DNA of 64,000 nt from contig NZ_NFUU01000001.1 in NCBI RefSeq assembly GCF_002127265.1, positions 62,001-126,000 on the forward strand. The letters are read 5' to 3'. A program made the translations under genes and the position numbers. This DNA is from Hydrogenophaga sp. IBVHS1 (GTDB lineage: Bacteria; Pseudomonadota; Gammaproteobacteria; Burkholderiales; Burkholderiaceae_C). Shown piece by piece: positions 1 through 11,639 of this stretch (position 1 is its first letter; each line of letters begins with the position of its first letter). The notes under the pieces are model-generated. The model did not search any database, was not told where the DNA came from, and worked only from the letters and a program-made list of their open reading frames with translations.

Positions 1-1
1 C

Positions 2-1240
2 GAGCTCTATGGCCAGCTGCGCGGTGGCTGGTGGTGGGCGCCGCTGTTGTGGACGCCCGCGCTCACCGCGCTGGTGGTGTGGGCCGTGCGCCGCTGGGCG
101 CCGGGTGCGGCCGGCTCGGGCGTGCCGCAGGTGCTGACCGCGCTGGACCCGGCCACGCCGCTGAAAGAACGCTCGCGCTTCGTGTCGCTGCGCCTGAGCA
201 TCGCCAAGATCCTGGCGGTCTCGGGCGGCTTGCTGGCCGGCCTTTCCATCGGACGACAGGGACCTTCGGTGCAGGTGGCGGCCGGCATCATGCTGCACGC
301 GCGGCGCTGGCTCTCGCCCGCCTCGGGCATCAGCGACCGCGAACTGCTGGTGGCCGGAGGCGCGGCCGGCATTGCCGCCGCGTTCAACACGCCCCTGGGT
401 GGCATCGTGTTCGCCATCGAAGAGCTCTCGCGTCGCCTGCAGGACCGCAGCAGCGGCCTCATGCTCGCGGCCATCGTCATCGCCGGCCTGGTGGCCGTGT
501 CCGCTTTCGGCAACCTGTCGTATTTCGGTCGCGTGCGTGCCGATGCGTTGTCGTGGTGGAACCTGTTGTTGCCGGGCGCCGTGGTGGCGATCGGTTGTGG
601 TCTGCTGGGCGGCCTGCTGTCGCGCCTCATGCTGGCGTCGTTCACCGGCCTGCCGGATCGTTTTTGCGCCTACCGCCGCAAGCGGCCGGTAACCTTCGCC
701 GCCTTCTGTGGATTCATGGTGGCGCTGATTGTGGTGGTCAGCAACGGTGCGACGGTGGGCGTGGGGCATGAGCACACGCGCGAGCTGCTGGATCAGGCGG
801 CAAACGCCGAGGGCGGGCATCAGCCTTTCCTGTTCACCGGCCTGAAGTTCGTGGCTTCGTGGCTGTCCGCGTGGAGTGGCGTGCCGGGCGGCATCTTCGG
901 GCCGAGCCTGTCGATCGGCGCCGGGCTGGGGGCCGATGTGGCCTGGCTGCTGGGTTCGCCGCATGGGGTGGCGCTGATCGCGCTGGGCATGTGCGGCTTT
1001 CTGGCGGCCGTCACGCAGACGCCCATCACCGCCATGATCATCGTGATGGAGATGACCGATGGCCATAACATGGTGCTGAGCCTGATGGCCTGCGCGCTGC
1101 TGGCCAGCCTGGTCTCTCGCATGATCAGCCGCCCGCTCTACAGCACCATGTCCTTGCTGATGATGCGTTCACTGCGCGAGCCCCGGCCGCTCGACGCCAC
1201 CGGCTTGCCACCCACGACCGGCCCGTCAACGCTGCGTTGA
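2..1240 (+). CDS. CLC-family chloride channel/transporter, 5'-truncated by window edge
   Basis: Integral membrane anion transporter of the CLC (ClcA) family. The window opens inside the gene; 412 residues are readable in frame from base 2. Family selectivity-filter regions appear in order: GSGVPQ near visible residue 38, GRQGPS near 84-89 and GIFGPS near 298, with hydrophobic helices between them. An IEEL segment after the second motif matches the helix carrying the internal proton glutamate of the E. coli exchanger. The position usually held by the gating glutamate (GREGP in ClcA) is glutamine here (codon 257-259). The 3' end overlaps the convergent MFS gene by 15 bases. Family is certain; whether it is a channel, exchanger or other subtype is open. 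Confidence 0.93.
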   Translation, partial: ELYGQLRGGWWWAPLLWTPALTALVVWAVRRWAPGAAGSGVPQVLTALDPATPLKERSRFVSLRLSIAKILAVSGGLLAGLSIGRQGPSVQVAAGIMLHARRWLSPASGISDRELLVAGGAAGIAAAFNTPLGGIVFAIEELSRRLQDRSSGLMLAAIVIAGLVAVSAFGNLSYFGRVRADALSWWNLLLPGAVVAIGCGLLGGLLSRLMLASFTGLPDRFCAYRRKRPVTFAAFCGFMVALIVVVSNGATVGVGHEHTRELLDQAANAEGGHQPFLFTGLKFVASWLSAWSGVPGGIFGPSLSIGAGLGADVAWLLGSPHGVALIALGMCGFLAAVTQTPITAMIIVMEMTDGHNMVLSLMACALLASLVSRMISRPLYSTMSLLMMRSLREPRPLDATGLPPTTGPSTLR

Positions 1241-2407
1241 AGAAGCGGCTGGCTTCATCGGCCACGCGATGACAAGCCAGACCAGCATGAGCACCGCGCT
1301 GGCGGCGAAGATGCCGGCGCTGCCCCAGGCCTTGACCACCACACCCCCCAGGCTGCCGCCGGCAAAAATGCCGAGCGACATGAGCGTGTTGTAGACACCC
1401 AGCGCCGCACCGCGCTGGCGAGGCTCTGCCAGGCGCGAGGCGAGGCTGGGCTGGCTGGCTTCCTGCGTGTTGAAGCCGACGAAATAAAGGCACAGCAGCA
1501 GCGCCGCCAGCCACAGCGAAGGGGCCTGCAGGCTGAACAGGAAACCCAGCTGCACCAGCGCGATGAGCGCGATCGAACCCAGGTACACGGCCTTGAAGTG
1601 GCCCATGCGCTCCAGGCGGAACAGCAGGCCGCCCATGATCAGCAGCGAAGCCAGCACGGCGGGCAGGTAGACCTTCCAGTGTTCGGCTGTGGGTATGCCG
1701 GTTTCCAGCAGCAGCGCGGGAACGGCCATCCACATGGCGATCTGTACCGCGTGCAGCACGAACACGCCCACATCGACGCGCAGCAGCTCGGCATTGGCCA
1801 GCACTTCGCGCAGGCCACCTCGGCCACCGACCTGCGGCAACGCAGGCTCGGGTGGCACCACCCAGACCACCACCGCCATGCCGGCGAGCGCGAGCACGGC
1901 AGTGAGGGCGAACAGGCCCTCCAGACCAATGTGTGGCACCAGCAGCGGTGCCATCACCAGGGAGAGCGCGAACATGAGCGCGATGCTGATGCCCACCAGC
2001 GCCATCGACTTGGTGCGCACCTGGTCGCGCGTGAGGTCGGCCAGCAGTGCGGTCACCGCCGCCGAGATGGCGCCCGCGCCCTGCAGCGCGCGCCCCGCCA
2101 CCAGCCAGGGGAGCGAGGGCGCCCAGGCCGCCAGCAGGCTGCCCAGGGCGAACAGCGCGAGCCCGGCCAGGATCACCGGCTTGCGGCCGAGGCGGTCCGA
2201 CGCCATGCCCAGCGGCACCTGCAGCAGCGCCTGTGTGAGCCCGTAGATGCCCATGGCCAGGCCCACCAGGGCGGGGTCGTCACCCCCAGGGTAGTGGCGG
2301 GCCTGCAGGGCGAACACCGGCAACACCAGGAACAGGCCCAGCATGCGAAGCGCGTAAATGGAAGCCAGCGCCCCGCTGGCGCGGCGCTCGGCAGGCGTCA
2401 TGCGCAT
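1226..2407 (-). CDS. MFS transporter, YajR-like, without the C-terminal domain
   Basis: Major facilitator superfamily inner-membrane transporter, 393 residues, about 12 membrane helices. The N-terminus ([10 protein letters not shown], then a segment ending [13 protein letters not shown]) and motif A (SDRLGRKP) resemble E. coli YajR closely by eye. E. coli YajR carries an extra cytoplasmic C-terminal (YAM) domain; this protein stops at [11 protein letters not shown] just after the last helix, so that domain is missing. I chose the ATG at 2407; a second in-frame ATG lies at 2401, and the open frame further upstream runs into the uvrA 5' region. Divergent from uvrA; convergent with the CLC gene. 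Substrate unknown. Confidence 0.9.
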   Translation of the reverse strand: MRMTPAERRASGALASIYALRMLGLFLVLPVFALQARHYPGGDDPALVGLAMGIYGLTQALLQVPLGMASDRLGRKPVILAGLALFALGSLLAAWAPSLPWLVAGRALQGAGAISAAVTALLADLTRDQVRTKSMALVGISIALMFALSLVMAPLLVPHIGLEGLFALTAVLALAGMAVVVWVVPPEPALPQVGGRGGLREVLANAELLRVDVGVFVLHAVQIAMWMAVPALLLETGIPTAEHWKVYLPAVLASLLIMGGLLFRLERMGHFKAVYLGSIALIALVQLGFLFSLQAPSLWLAALLLCLYFVGFNTQEASQPSLASRLAEPRQRGAALGVYNTLMSLGIFAGGSLGGVVVKAWGSAGIFAASAVLMLVWLVIAWPMKPAASSTQR

Positions 2408-2531
2408 GCTGGCGTTCGGCTCGGACACCGGGTGTGAAAGGGCGGGTTGGGGGGACGACAAGGCAGGAGCGGCGGGTGGGCGGGAGAGCGGTATTGTCAG
2501 CGAAAGCGCCGGGCGCACCGGGTGGGTTCGC

Positions 2532-5663
<3,132 letters not shown>

Positions 5664-5670
5664 CTGCCGC

Positions 5671-6507
5671 TCAGTTGTTCCGGTACGCCAGCCCCACCGT
5701 CGCGCTGTAGACCGTCTTTCGCCCCACCAGCGGACTGCGCGCTGCTGCGCCCTGCAACTGCGATGCGCCGAGGCCGCCGTACATGACCCAGTTCCGGTTC
5801 AGCGCCGAGGTCAGGCGCCAGCCGACAGAGGCGCTGTCCCATCCCGAGCCGAGGCCGTAGGCCGGCAGGCCGGTGGCCAGGGCGGCCTCGGGGGCGATGC
5901 CGTAGTGCGTGTTGGCGTAGGTGGCGTTGGCCCAGCCGGCGCCCAGCGACAGGTCCCAATGCGTTTGCGACGAGATGGGATGGCGATAGCCCAGACCGCT
6001 GTCGATGCGCAGGCCGCCTTCGCGCCCGAGCAGGTCCTGCGAGCCGCGCACGGATGCGCTCCAGCGTTTGCTCAGGGCCACGTTGGCGGTTACGCGTCCG
6101 CGCAGCGTGCCGCGGACGTCGGGCAAGCCTCTCAAGCGGGCGTCACCGTCCCAGGAACGGCCTTCGTCGATGCGCAACGAGGTGCTGAGCGACCAGCGAT
6201 CGCTGCCGGCCACCACCGTGCTCACCCCGGTGTCCACGGTCTGGCGGCCCTGGGTGAGCAGGGCGCTGGCGCCCGAGCTTGCGAAGCGGAAGCGCCCGAG
6301 TTGAAAGGCCCACATGGGGCGGGCGCGTGTGCTCTGGCTGGTGTCGCTGCCCAGTTGCGCAGCAGAAGAAACGACCGAGACACCGATCAAATAGTCGCGA
6401 CTGGCTTCGAGCACGGCAGGTGCAGGCGGCTCATCGGCATGGGCCACGCCGGCAAGGCACAGCAGCCCGGCCTGCAGCGTTTTCGACGCGGCGTGGGCTC
6501 GCGGCAT
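5671..6507 (-). CDS. MipA/OmpV family outer-membrane protein
   Basis: 278 residues with an N-terminal signal sequence ending near AGVAHADE, followed by alternating amphipathic strands typical of an outer-membrane beta-barrel. The pattern of DYLIGV near the start, GLGYRHPI in the middle and a paired-strand C-terminus fits the MipA/OmpV family, whose E. coli member binds the murein hydrolase MltA and synthase PBP1B. Only 6 bases separate it from the upstream RcnB/CigR-like gene, so the two are probably one operon. It ends in NN rather than the usual terminal aromatic of barrels. Function here is not deducible beyond an envelope role. Confidence 0.8.
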   Translation of the reverse strand: MPRAHAASKTLQAGLLCLAGVAHADEPPAPAVLEASRDYLIGVSVVSSAAQLGSDTSQSTRARPMWAFQLGRFRFASSGASALLTQGRQTVDTGVSTVVAGSDRWSLSTSLRIDEGRSWDGDARLRGLPDVRGTLRGRVTANVALSKRWSASVRGSQDLLGREGGLRIDSGLGYRHPISSQTHWDLSLGAGWANATYANTHYGIAPEAALATGLPAYGLGSGWDSASVGWRLTSALNRNWVMYGGLGASQLQGAAARSPLVGRKTVYSATVGLAYRNN

Positions 6508-6513
6508 GGTCGA

Positions 6514-7050
6514 TCAGAGGCGACCCAGATCTTCAATCGCATCCACCACCAGGCCCGTGCCGATGGCGATGAGCAGGATGTCGGCCGCGACGCGCACGTA
6601 TTTGTGACCCGACGGCGGCAGGCCGAGCTGGATCGAGACGCCGCTGGGCACGGGGTAATACACCACGTCGCGCGGCAGCGGGCGACCCAGCTGCCACTTC
6701 TTCGCCTGGCCGGGGGGCAGGCAGCCGTTGTTCTTTTTGGCCAGGCCCGGTGGGCAGTTGCCGGCCTGGAAGCGCGGTGCGTAGTACTCGCGCGCGGCCA
6801 TGCGCTGGGGCTCGCCGAAGTAGCCACCGATCTGCACGTTGATGGCGATGTTCGATGACGAAGATCCGCGGTCCCGATCGCGGCTGGGGGCGCGGTCGTC
6901 GTGCTGAAGTTCCTTCTTGTGCTTTTCGCCTTTGCCGGGCTTGCCGGCCCAATCGGGTTTTTCGGCCAGCGCTGAGGTGGTGCCCACGCCCATGGCGATG
7001 CCAAGGACCAGGGCGAGAGCGGAGATACGCGGGGTTGCAGAAGAGATCAT
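6514..7050 (-). CDS. RcnB/CigR-like exported protein
   Basis: 178 residues: a signal peptide (first ~28 residues, ending TTSALAEK), a Lys/Asp/Arg-rich low-complexity stretch, then the segment NCPPGLAKKNNGCLPPGQAKK and a C-terminal YVRVAADILLIAIGT hydrophobic segment. The NCPPGLAKK/PPGQ motif and the closing hydrophobic helix are as in CigR of Salmonella pathogenicity island 3, within the RcnB-like group. The mature protein is expected in the periplasm or inner-membrane anchored at its C-terminus. First gene of a probable two-gene operon with the MipA-like gene; a TTACAG/CTGTAA palindrome lies about 75-87 bases upstream of its start. Family assignment is from motif memory; the physiological role is unknown. 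Confidence 0.72.
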   Translation of the reverse strand: MISSATPRISALALVLGIAMGVGTTSALAEKPDWAGKPGKGEKHKKELQHDDRAPSRDRDRGSSSSNIAINVQIGGYFGEPQRMAAREYYAPRFQAGNCPPGLAKKNNGCLPPGQAKKWQLGRPLPRDVVYYPVPSGVSIQLGLPPSGHKYVRVAADILLIAIGTGLVVDAIEDLGRL

Positions 7051-7124
7051 GGTGGGGCTTCATAGGGTGATCCCAGCTTCAATGGCCGGGTGAGTGATTG
7101 TCGACCCCAGCCTTCAAAACGCGG

Positions 7125-7137
7125 TTACAGGCTGTAA
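7125..7137. promoter_or_regulatory. Palindrome in divergent intergenic region, operator-like
   Basis: TTACAG, one base, CTGTAA: a perfect 6-bp inverted repeat between the minus-strand RcnB/CigR-like gene (start 7050) and the plus-strand CYTH-CHAD gene (start 7229). The shape suits a dimeric regulator; which regulator is unknown. The rest of this 178-base interval shows nothing I can call. Confidence 0.35.
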
Positions 7138-7228
7138 TCGCGCGCCTGTGTCACGGTACCGAGGTGGTGCGATCGGGCCCATGCTGGCAGACTCGCCGTT
7201 TTGCACCCCCGGTTCGCCACTCTCCCCC

Positions 7229-8788
7229 ATGTCCCTGGAAACCGAACTCAAGCTCGAGCTGCACCCGCAGGACCTGCCACGTCTGCTGGCCCATCCCCTG
7301 CTCACCCAGCAGGCCCCCCGGCGCGAGCGCCTGCTCAACACCTATTTCGACACCTCCACGCTGGCGCTTCGCGCCCAGCGCATGGCCGTGCGCGAGCGCC
7401 GCGTGGGCCGACGCACGCTGCTCACCGTGAAGACGGCGGGCACCTCGGTGGGCGGACTCTCTCGGCGCGGCGAATGGGAGGCCACCACGCGGCCCGGCGC
7501 GTTCGATTTCGCGGCGCTGGTGGACGACGAGGCGCTGGCCCAGCAACTGATCCGCGTGGCCTGGCAACTGGTGCCGGTGTTCCGCACCGACTTCACGCGC
7601 CGCACCTGGCTGATCACGCACGGCGGCGCGCAGGTGGAGGTTGCGCTGGACCAGGGTTTCATTGCCACCGGCAGCCTGCGCCAGCCCATCCTCGAGCTCG
7701 AACTGGAGCTGCTGTCGGGCTCGGTGGATGCCCTGCTGGACCTCGCCCACACGCTGGCCCTGGGACCCAAAGGTCGTGCCACTGAAGGGCTGCGGCTGTT
7801 GCCGGCCAACCGCAGCAAGGCCGAACGCGGCTACGCACTTTTCATGGGTGAGCGGGCGCAGCCGCAGAAGGCCACACCGCTTCAGCTCGATCCCGGCATG
7901 CACCCCGTGCAGGCCTTTCGCGCCGCTGCGCTCGGGTGCCTGGCGCACCTGCAGGCCAATGAAGGCGGTGTGTGCCAGCACGGGCCGGACGGGGCCCCGC
8001 CCGATCCCGAGTTCGTGCACCAGGCGCGTGTGGCGCTGCGCCGCCTGCGCACTGGCCTGCGCCTGTTCCAGCCGCACCTGCCGATGCGTTTCGCCCGCCA
8101 CTGGGCCGGCGAGTGGAAGCGCCTGGCCAACGAGCTCGGTGACGCGCGCAACTGGGACGTGTTCGCCACCGAGTGGCTGCCCGGCCTGCTGGCCGAACTG
8201 CCAACCAATTCCACATCCACCGATCAGATGGACGCCTTGCTGGCCTGGGTGAGCACCGAACGCCAGGCAGCTTGCGAGCGCGCGGACCATGCGCTCAGCG
8301 ACAGCGCGCACGCCTTGCGCCTGCTCGCCTTCACCCGCGCGGTGCTGAGCCTGCAGCCGGCCGATCCGCCAGCCGGTTCGCCGTGGCCCGATGAGGGGCT
8401 GGCGCGTTGGGCGCACGACACCCTCCGCAAAGGCCACGCGGGCTTGCGGCGCGAGGCCCGCCAGGCACGGCGGCTGGGCCCGGAGGGCCGGCACGAGCTG
8501 CGCATCGCGCTCAAGAAGCTGCGCTATTCGCAGGAGTTTCTCGGCAGCCTGCTGCCGGCCAAAGGGCTGGCCCGCAGCGCCGCTGCCTTGTCGGACGCGC
8601 AGGCCTTGCTCGGCGGCCTCAACGACCTGAGCACCGCACAGGGCCTGCTGGCTCACGCCCCGGCCACGCTCGCGCCTTCGGTGGTGGCGGGTTTGCAGGC
8701 GGGGCTGCAGCAGCGGCTGGACACCGGTTTGCAAGCCTTGCCGGCGATGGAAGAAGCGCTGGAGCAGACCTCCACGCCCTGGCGCTAG
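7229..8788 (+). CDS. CYTH and CHAD domain protein (triphosphatase/polyphosphate-related)
   Basis: 519 residues from ATG 7229, chosen because the CYTH signature ETELKLEL (E-x-E-x-K) follows directly. Residues 1-~200 form a CYTH triphosphate-tunnel domain; residues ~225-510 form a CHAD helical domain with paired His/Arg helices (HQARVALRRLR and HELRIALKKLRY). In E. coli YgiF the same fusion hydrolyses inorganic triphosphate; CHAD domains bind polyphosphate. Expected in the cytoplasm. It stands alone, convergent with the GST gene 12 bases away. The open frame extends 45 codons upstream without conserved sequence. Confidence 0.92.
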   Translation: MSLETELKLELHPQDLPRLLAHPLLTQQAPRRERLLNTYFDTSTLALRAQRMAVRERRVGRRTLLTVKTAGTSVGGLSRRGEWEATTRPGAFDFAALVDDEALAQQLIRVAWQLVPVFRTDFTRRTWLITHGGAQVEVALDQGFIATGSLRQPILELELELLSGSVDALLDLAHTLALGPKGRATEGLRLLPANRSKAERGYALFMGERAQPQKATPLQLDPGMHPVQAFRAAALGCLAHLQANEGGVCQHGPDGAPPDPEFVHQARVALRRLRTGLRLFQPHLPMRFARHWAGEWKRLANELGDARNWDVFATEWLPGLLAELPTNSTSTDQMDALLAWVSTERQAACERADHALSDSAHALRLLAFTRAVLSLQPADPPAGSPWPDEGLARWAHDTLRKGHAGLRREARQARRLGPEGRHELRIALKKLRYSQEFLGSLLPAKGLARSAAALSDAQALLGGLNDLSTAQGLLAHAPATLAPSVVAGLQAGLQQRLDTGLQALPAMEEALEQTSTPWR

Positions 8789-8800
8789 AGCCCTGCGGCG

Positions 8801-9418
8801 TCAGGCCTGCGCACTCGGCCGCGCGGCGACGCGATCGCGCCAGGCCTGCAGCGCGTGCAGCCCCGATTCAGACGGCTTGAAGCGCAGCAAACGCGCGAAC
8901 TCCACCGAGCAGAAGGCCGTGATGTCTGCAATCGTGAATCGATCTCCCGCCACCCATTCGTGGCGCTGCAGTTCGGCATCCAGCCAGGCGGCGGTTTCCA
9001 TGGCTTTGGGCAACTGAGACTGGCCGAACTCGGCAAACTGCGGTTGCTCCAGTGGCGCCAGACCCGGGTGGGTGTGGCGAATTGCGTTGGCCAGCGGCAG
9101 CATGAGGTACCACTCCATGCGCCGATCGGCCATTTCGATGAAGGCGCGTTCGTCGGCGTCCACGCCCATCAGGTTGGGCGTGGGCTGGTGGCCTTCCAGC
9201 CAGGTGCAGATGGCGCGGGTTTCGCTCAGCGTGCGGCCGTCGTCCAGTTCCAGCACCGGCACGCGCGCCAGCGCGCTCTTGTGCCGGAATTCGGCGGCCT
9301 TGTGCTCACTGGCATTGAGGTCCACGTTGACCTGCTCGATGTGCTCGATACCCTTCTCGGCCATGAACATCTGCACGCGGCGCGGGTTCGGCGCGCGTGG
9401 CGCCACATAGAGCTTCAT
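8801..9418 (-). CDS. Glutathione S-transferase family protein
   Basis: 205 residues. N-terminal thioredoxin-like domain ([15 protein letters not shown], then [18 protein letters not shown], with the cis-Pro and the Glu-Thr/Ser glutathione-binding motif) and an alpha-helical C-terminal domain containing the conserved [10 protein letters not shown]-capping box. Likely cytosolic glutathione-dependent transferase or reductase; substrate not predictable. It is translationally coupled to the second GST gene, sharing an ATGA overlap (9415-9418) at which the upstream GST ends and this one begins. Confidence 0.9.
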   Translation of the reverse strand: MKLYVAPRAPNPRRVQMFMAEKGIEHIEQVNVDLNASEHKAAEFRHKSALARVPVLELDDGRTLSETRAICTWLEGHQPTPNLMGVDADERAFIEMADRRMEWYLMLPLANAIRHTHPGLAPLEQPQFAEFGQSQLPKAMETAAWLDAELQRHEWVAGDRFTIADITAFCSVEFARLLRFKPSESGLHALQAWRDRVAARPSAQA

Positions 9419-10116
9419 GCGGTGCCCCGGCCGGTTTCCACCATCGTGCGGGCTTGCTCGGAAAAGCGCTTGGCGGCCTCGTCGCCGTCGCGCGTCAGGT
9501 CCACCTTCGATGGCGGTTGTTCAATGCCGCGCTGCACCGCCGCACGCTGGCGGATCGCATCGCGCCAGCGTTTCAGATGCGGCAGGTCGTCGATCTCCAC
9601 ACCCGACCACCGGTGTGTGCGCACCCAGGCCCAGTTGGCGATGTCGGCAATGGAGTAATCGCCGGCCAGGTATTCGTGCTGTTGCAGATGGCCGTCGAGC
9701 ACGCGGAACAGGCGCTTGCACTCGCCCTGGTAGCGGTCGATGGCGGCGGGAATCTTCTCAGGGAAGTAGCGGAAGAACACATTGGCCTGGCCCATCATCG
9801 GACCAATCCCGCCCATCTGGAACATGAGCCACTGCAGAACGCGCGAGCGGCCTTTGACATCGGTGGGCATGAGGCGCCCGGTTTTTTCAGCCAGGTAGAT
9901 CAGGCACGCGCCCGACTCGAACACCGCGAAGTCGTCGGCCTCGCGATCGACGATGGCGGGAATGCGCCCGTTCGGATTGAGGGCCAGAAACGCCGGTGTG
10001 CGCTGTTCGCCGGCGGTGAGGTCGATCACCTTCAGCGTGTAGGGCAGGCCCAGTTCTTCCAGCGCGATGGACACCTTGTGTCCGTTGGGCGTGGCGGCGG
10101 TGTAGAGGTCGATCAT
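9415..10116 (-). CDS. Glutathione S-transferase, YghU/YfcG-like (nu-class)
   Basis: 233 residues. [21 protein letters not shown] at the N-terminus, GRIPAIVD with [13 protein letters not shown], and the helical-domain segments [20 protein letters not shown] and [13 protein letters not shown] are typical of the E. coli YfcG/YghU group, which has glutathione-dependent disulfide reductase activity. The Thr/Asn pair (TPNGHK) near residue 9-11 is the usual active-site region of that class. First gene of a two-GST operon overlapping the next by four bases. A 52-base gap separates it from the end of the DUF1501 gene. Confidence 0.9.
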   Translation of the reverse strand: MIDLYTAATPNGHKVSIALEELGLPYTLKVIDLTAGEQRTPAFLALNPNGRIPAIVDREADDFAVFESGACLIYLAEKTGRLMPTDVKGRSRVLQWLMFQMGGIGPMMGQANVFFRYFPEKIPAAIDRYQGECKRLFRVLDGHLQQHEYLAGDYSIADIANWAWVRTHRWSGVEIDDLPHLKRWRDAIRQRAAVQRGIEQPPSKVDLTRDGDEAAKRFSEQARTMVETGRGTA

Positions 10117-10168
10117 GGAGGGCCCTGTTGAAAACCAGGGGCCATCCTATCGCCGATGCGAAATTCTT

Positions 10169-11629
10169 TCAGGCCATGAAGCCGAGATCGCGGGGGTAGT
10201 CGACGCTGTTGAAGTTGGTCAGGTTCGGCAGGATGCCGTTCATCTCGGCGCCCTGCACGCCGAACCAGGTGGCCATGGTGCCGGCGTACTGGTCCACCGA
10301 CGTGCTGGGCAGAAGGCGGCCCTGGCCCACGTGCCACTGGTCGTTGGCGTCCACGCTGGAGTTCGTCACGCTCACCGGCGGCGCCTTGCCGTAGAAGGCC
10401 TTGCCGCGCACCGCGCCACCCACCATGAAGTGGTGGCTGCCCCAGCCGTGATCGGAGCCGTCGCCGTTGGAGGTGAGCGTGCGGCCGAAGTCCGAAGCGG
10501 TGAATGCGGTCACCTGGTTGGCCACGCCCAGCGCCACGGTGGAGGCGTGGAACGCAGTGAGCGCCGCGCTCAGCCTGCCCATCAGCGTGGCCTGGCCACC
10601 AATCAGGTTGTCGTGCAGATCGAAGCCGCCCATGGAGACGAAGAACACCTGGCGGCGGTTGCCCAGATCGTTGCGCGCCGCAATGAGGCGCGCCACCAGC
10701 TTGAGCTGATCGGCCAGGTTGTTGCCGGTGGGGAAGGCGCTGAACGCGGCGCCGTTGGCGGGGTAGCTGGCCAATGCGGCGGTGATGGCGCTCTCGGCAC
10801 CCACGGCGCGTGCGGTCACGAGGTTGTATTCGTTCTCCAGCACGTGCGTGCGCGTCTGCAGCGCCAGCTGCGTCATGGCGCCGCGCACGGCCGCCGAGTT
10901 GTACACATTGCCGTTGAGCGCGTTGATCTTCACCGCGCCGCCGGTGCTGACCTGGTAGGACAGCGCGGAATCGCCCGACAGGAACACCGTGTTGCCCGTG
11001 ACTGAAATGCAGGTGAGCACGCGGCTGGTGTTGGAGGACAGCGCAAGGTCGCCGATGTGGCCGCCCCAGCCGGTGGTGGCGCCTTCGGGTTGCGACGACT
11101 GCCACACCGATTGCTGGTCGTTGTGCGAGAACAGCTTGGGTGGAATGGGGTAGAGCGTGCGGTTGCTGCCCTGGTACTGCTGCCGCGTGATGGGCACCAC
11201 CAGCGGCCCCACGTTGAGCTGCACCGCCGCGGCACCGCTGTTGAACAGGCCGGCCAGCCCGGTCATGGCGGGGTGCATGGCGTACTGCTTGCCGCCGGGG
11301 AGCGCCACGGTGGGGTTGAGCAGCGTGGGGGTGAGGTCGGCCTGCGCCAGCGCAATGCCACCCGCCGTGCGGCCCGCACCACCACCACGAATCGCGCTGT
11401 ACTGGTCGTAGCTGGCGTTGTCGTAGTTGATGACGGTGTTGGCGTAGTCGTTGCCCCCGTTGAGGAACACGCAGACCAGGGCTTTGTAGTCGGTGGCATC
11501 GAAGGCGGCGGCATCGGCCATGGCCGCGAGGTTCAGCGCGGTGGGCAGCGCCGCGCCCGTGAAGGCGAGTTGACCGGCACGGCGCAGGAAGGCGCGGCGT
11601 GTGTGTTTGTCGGGTTGAATGAAATGCAT
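10169..11629 (-). CDS. DUF1501 protein, Tat-exported
   Basis: 486 residues. The N-terminus carries a twin-arginine signal (TRRAFLRRAG, Arg11-Arg12) followed by a hydrophobic stretch, so it should be exported folded by the Tat system. The body (ALVCVFLNGGNDYANTVINY, later GGFDLHDNL and TASDFGRTLTSNGDGSDHGW) is characteristic of DUF1501, an alkaline-phosphatase/sulfatase-fold family of unknown substrate. It lies 10 bases downstream of the DUF1800 gene in the same orientation, a partnership seen in many bacteria. No enzymatic role has been worked out that I can name. Confidence 0.9.
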   Translation of the reverse strand: MHFIQPDKHTRRAFLRRAGQLAFTGAALPTALNLAAMADAAAFDATDYKALVCVFLNGGNDYANTVINYDNASYDQYSAIRGGGAGRTAGGIALAQADLTPTLLNPTVALPGGKQYAMHPAMTGLAGLFNSGAAAVQLNVGPLVVPITRQQYQGSNRTLYPIPPKLFSHNDQQSVWQSSQPEGATTGWGGHIGDLALSSNTSRVLTCISVTGNTVFLSGDSALSYQVSTGGAVKINALNGNVYNSAAVRGAMTQLALQTRTHVLENEYNLVTARAVGAESAITAALASYPANGAAFSAFPTGNNLADQLKLVARLIAARNDLGNRRQVFFVSMGGFDLHDNLIGGQATLMGRLSAALTAFHASTVALGVANQVTAFTASDFGRTLTSNGDGSDHGWGSHHFMVGGAVRGKAFYGKAPPVSVTNSSVDANDQWHVGQGRLLPSTSVDQYAGTMATWFGVQGAEMNGILPNLTNFNSVDYPRDLGFMA

Positions 11630-11639
11630 GGTGTGCCCC

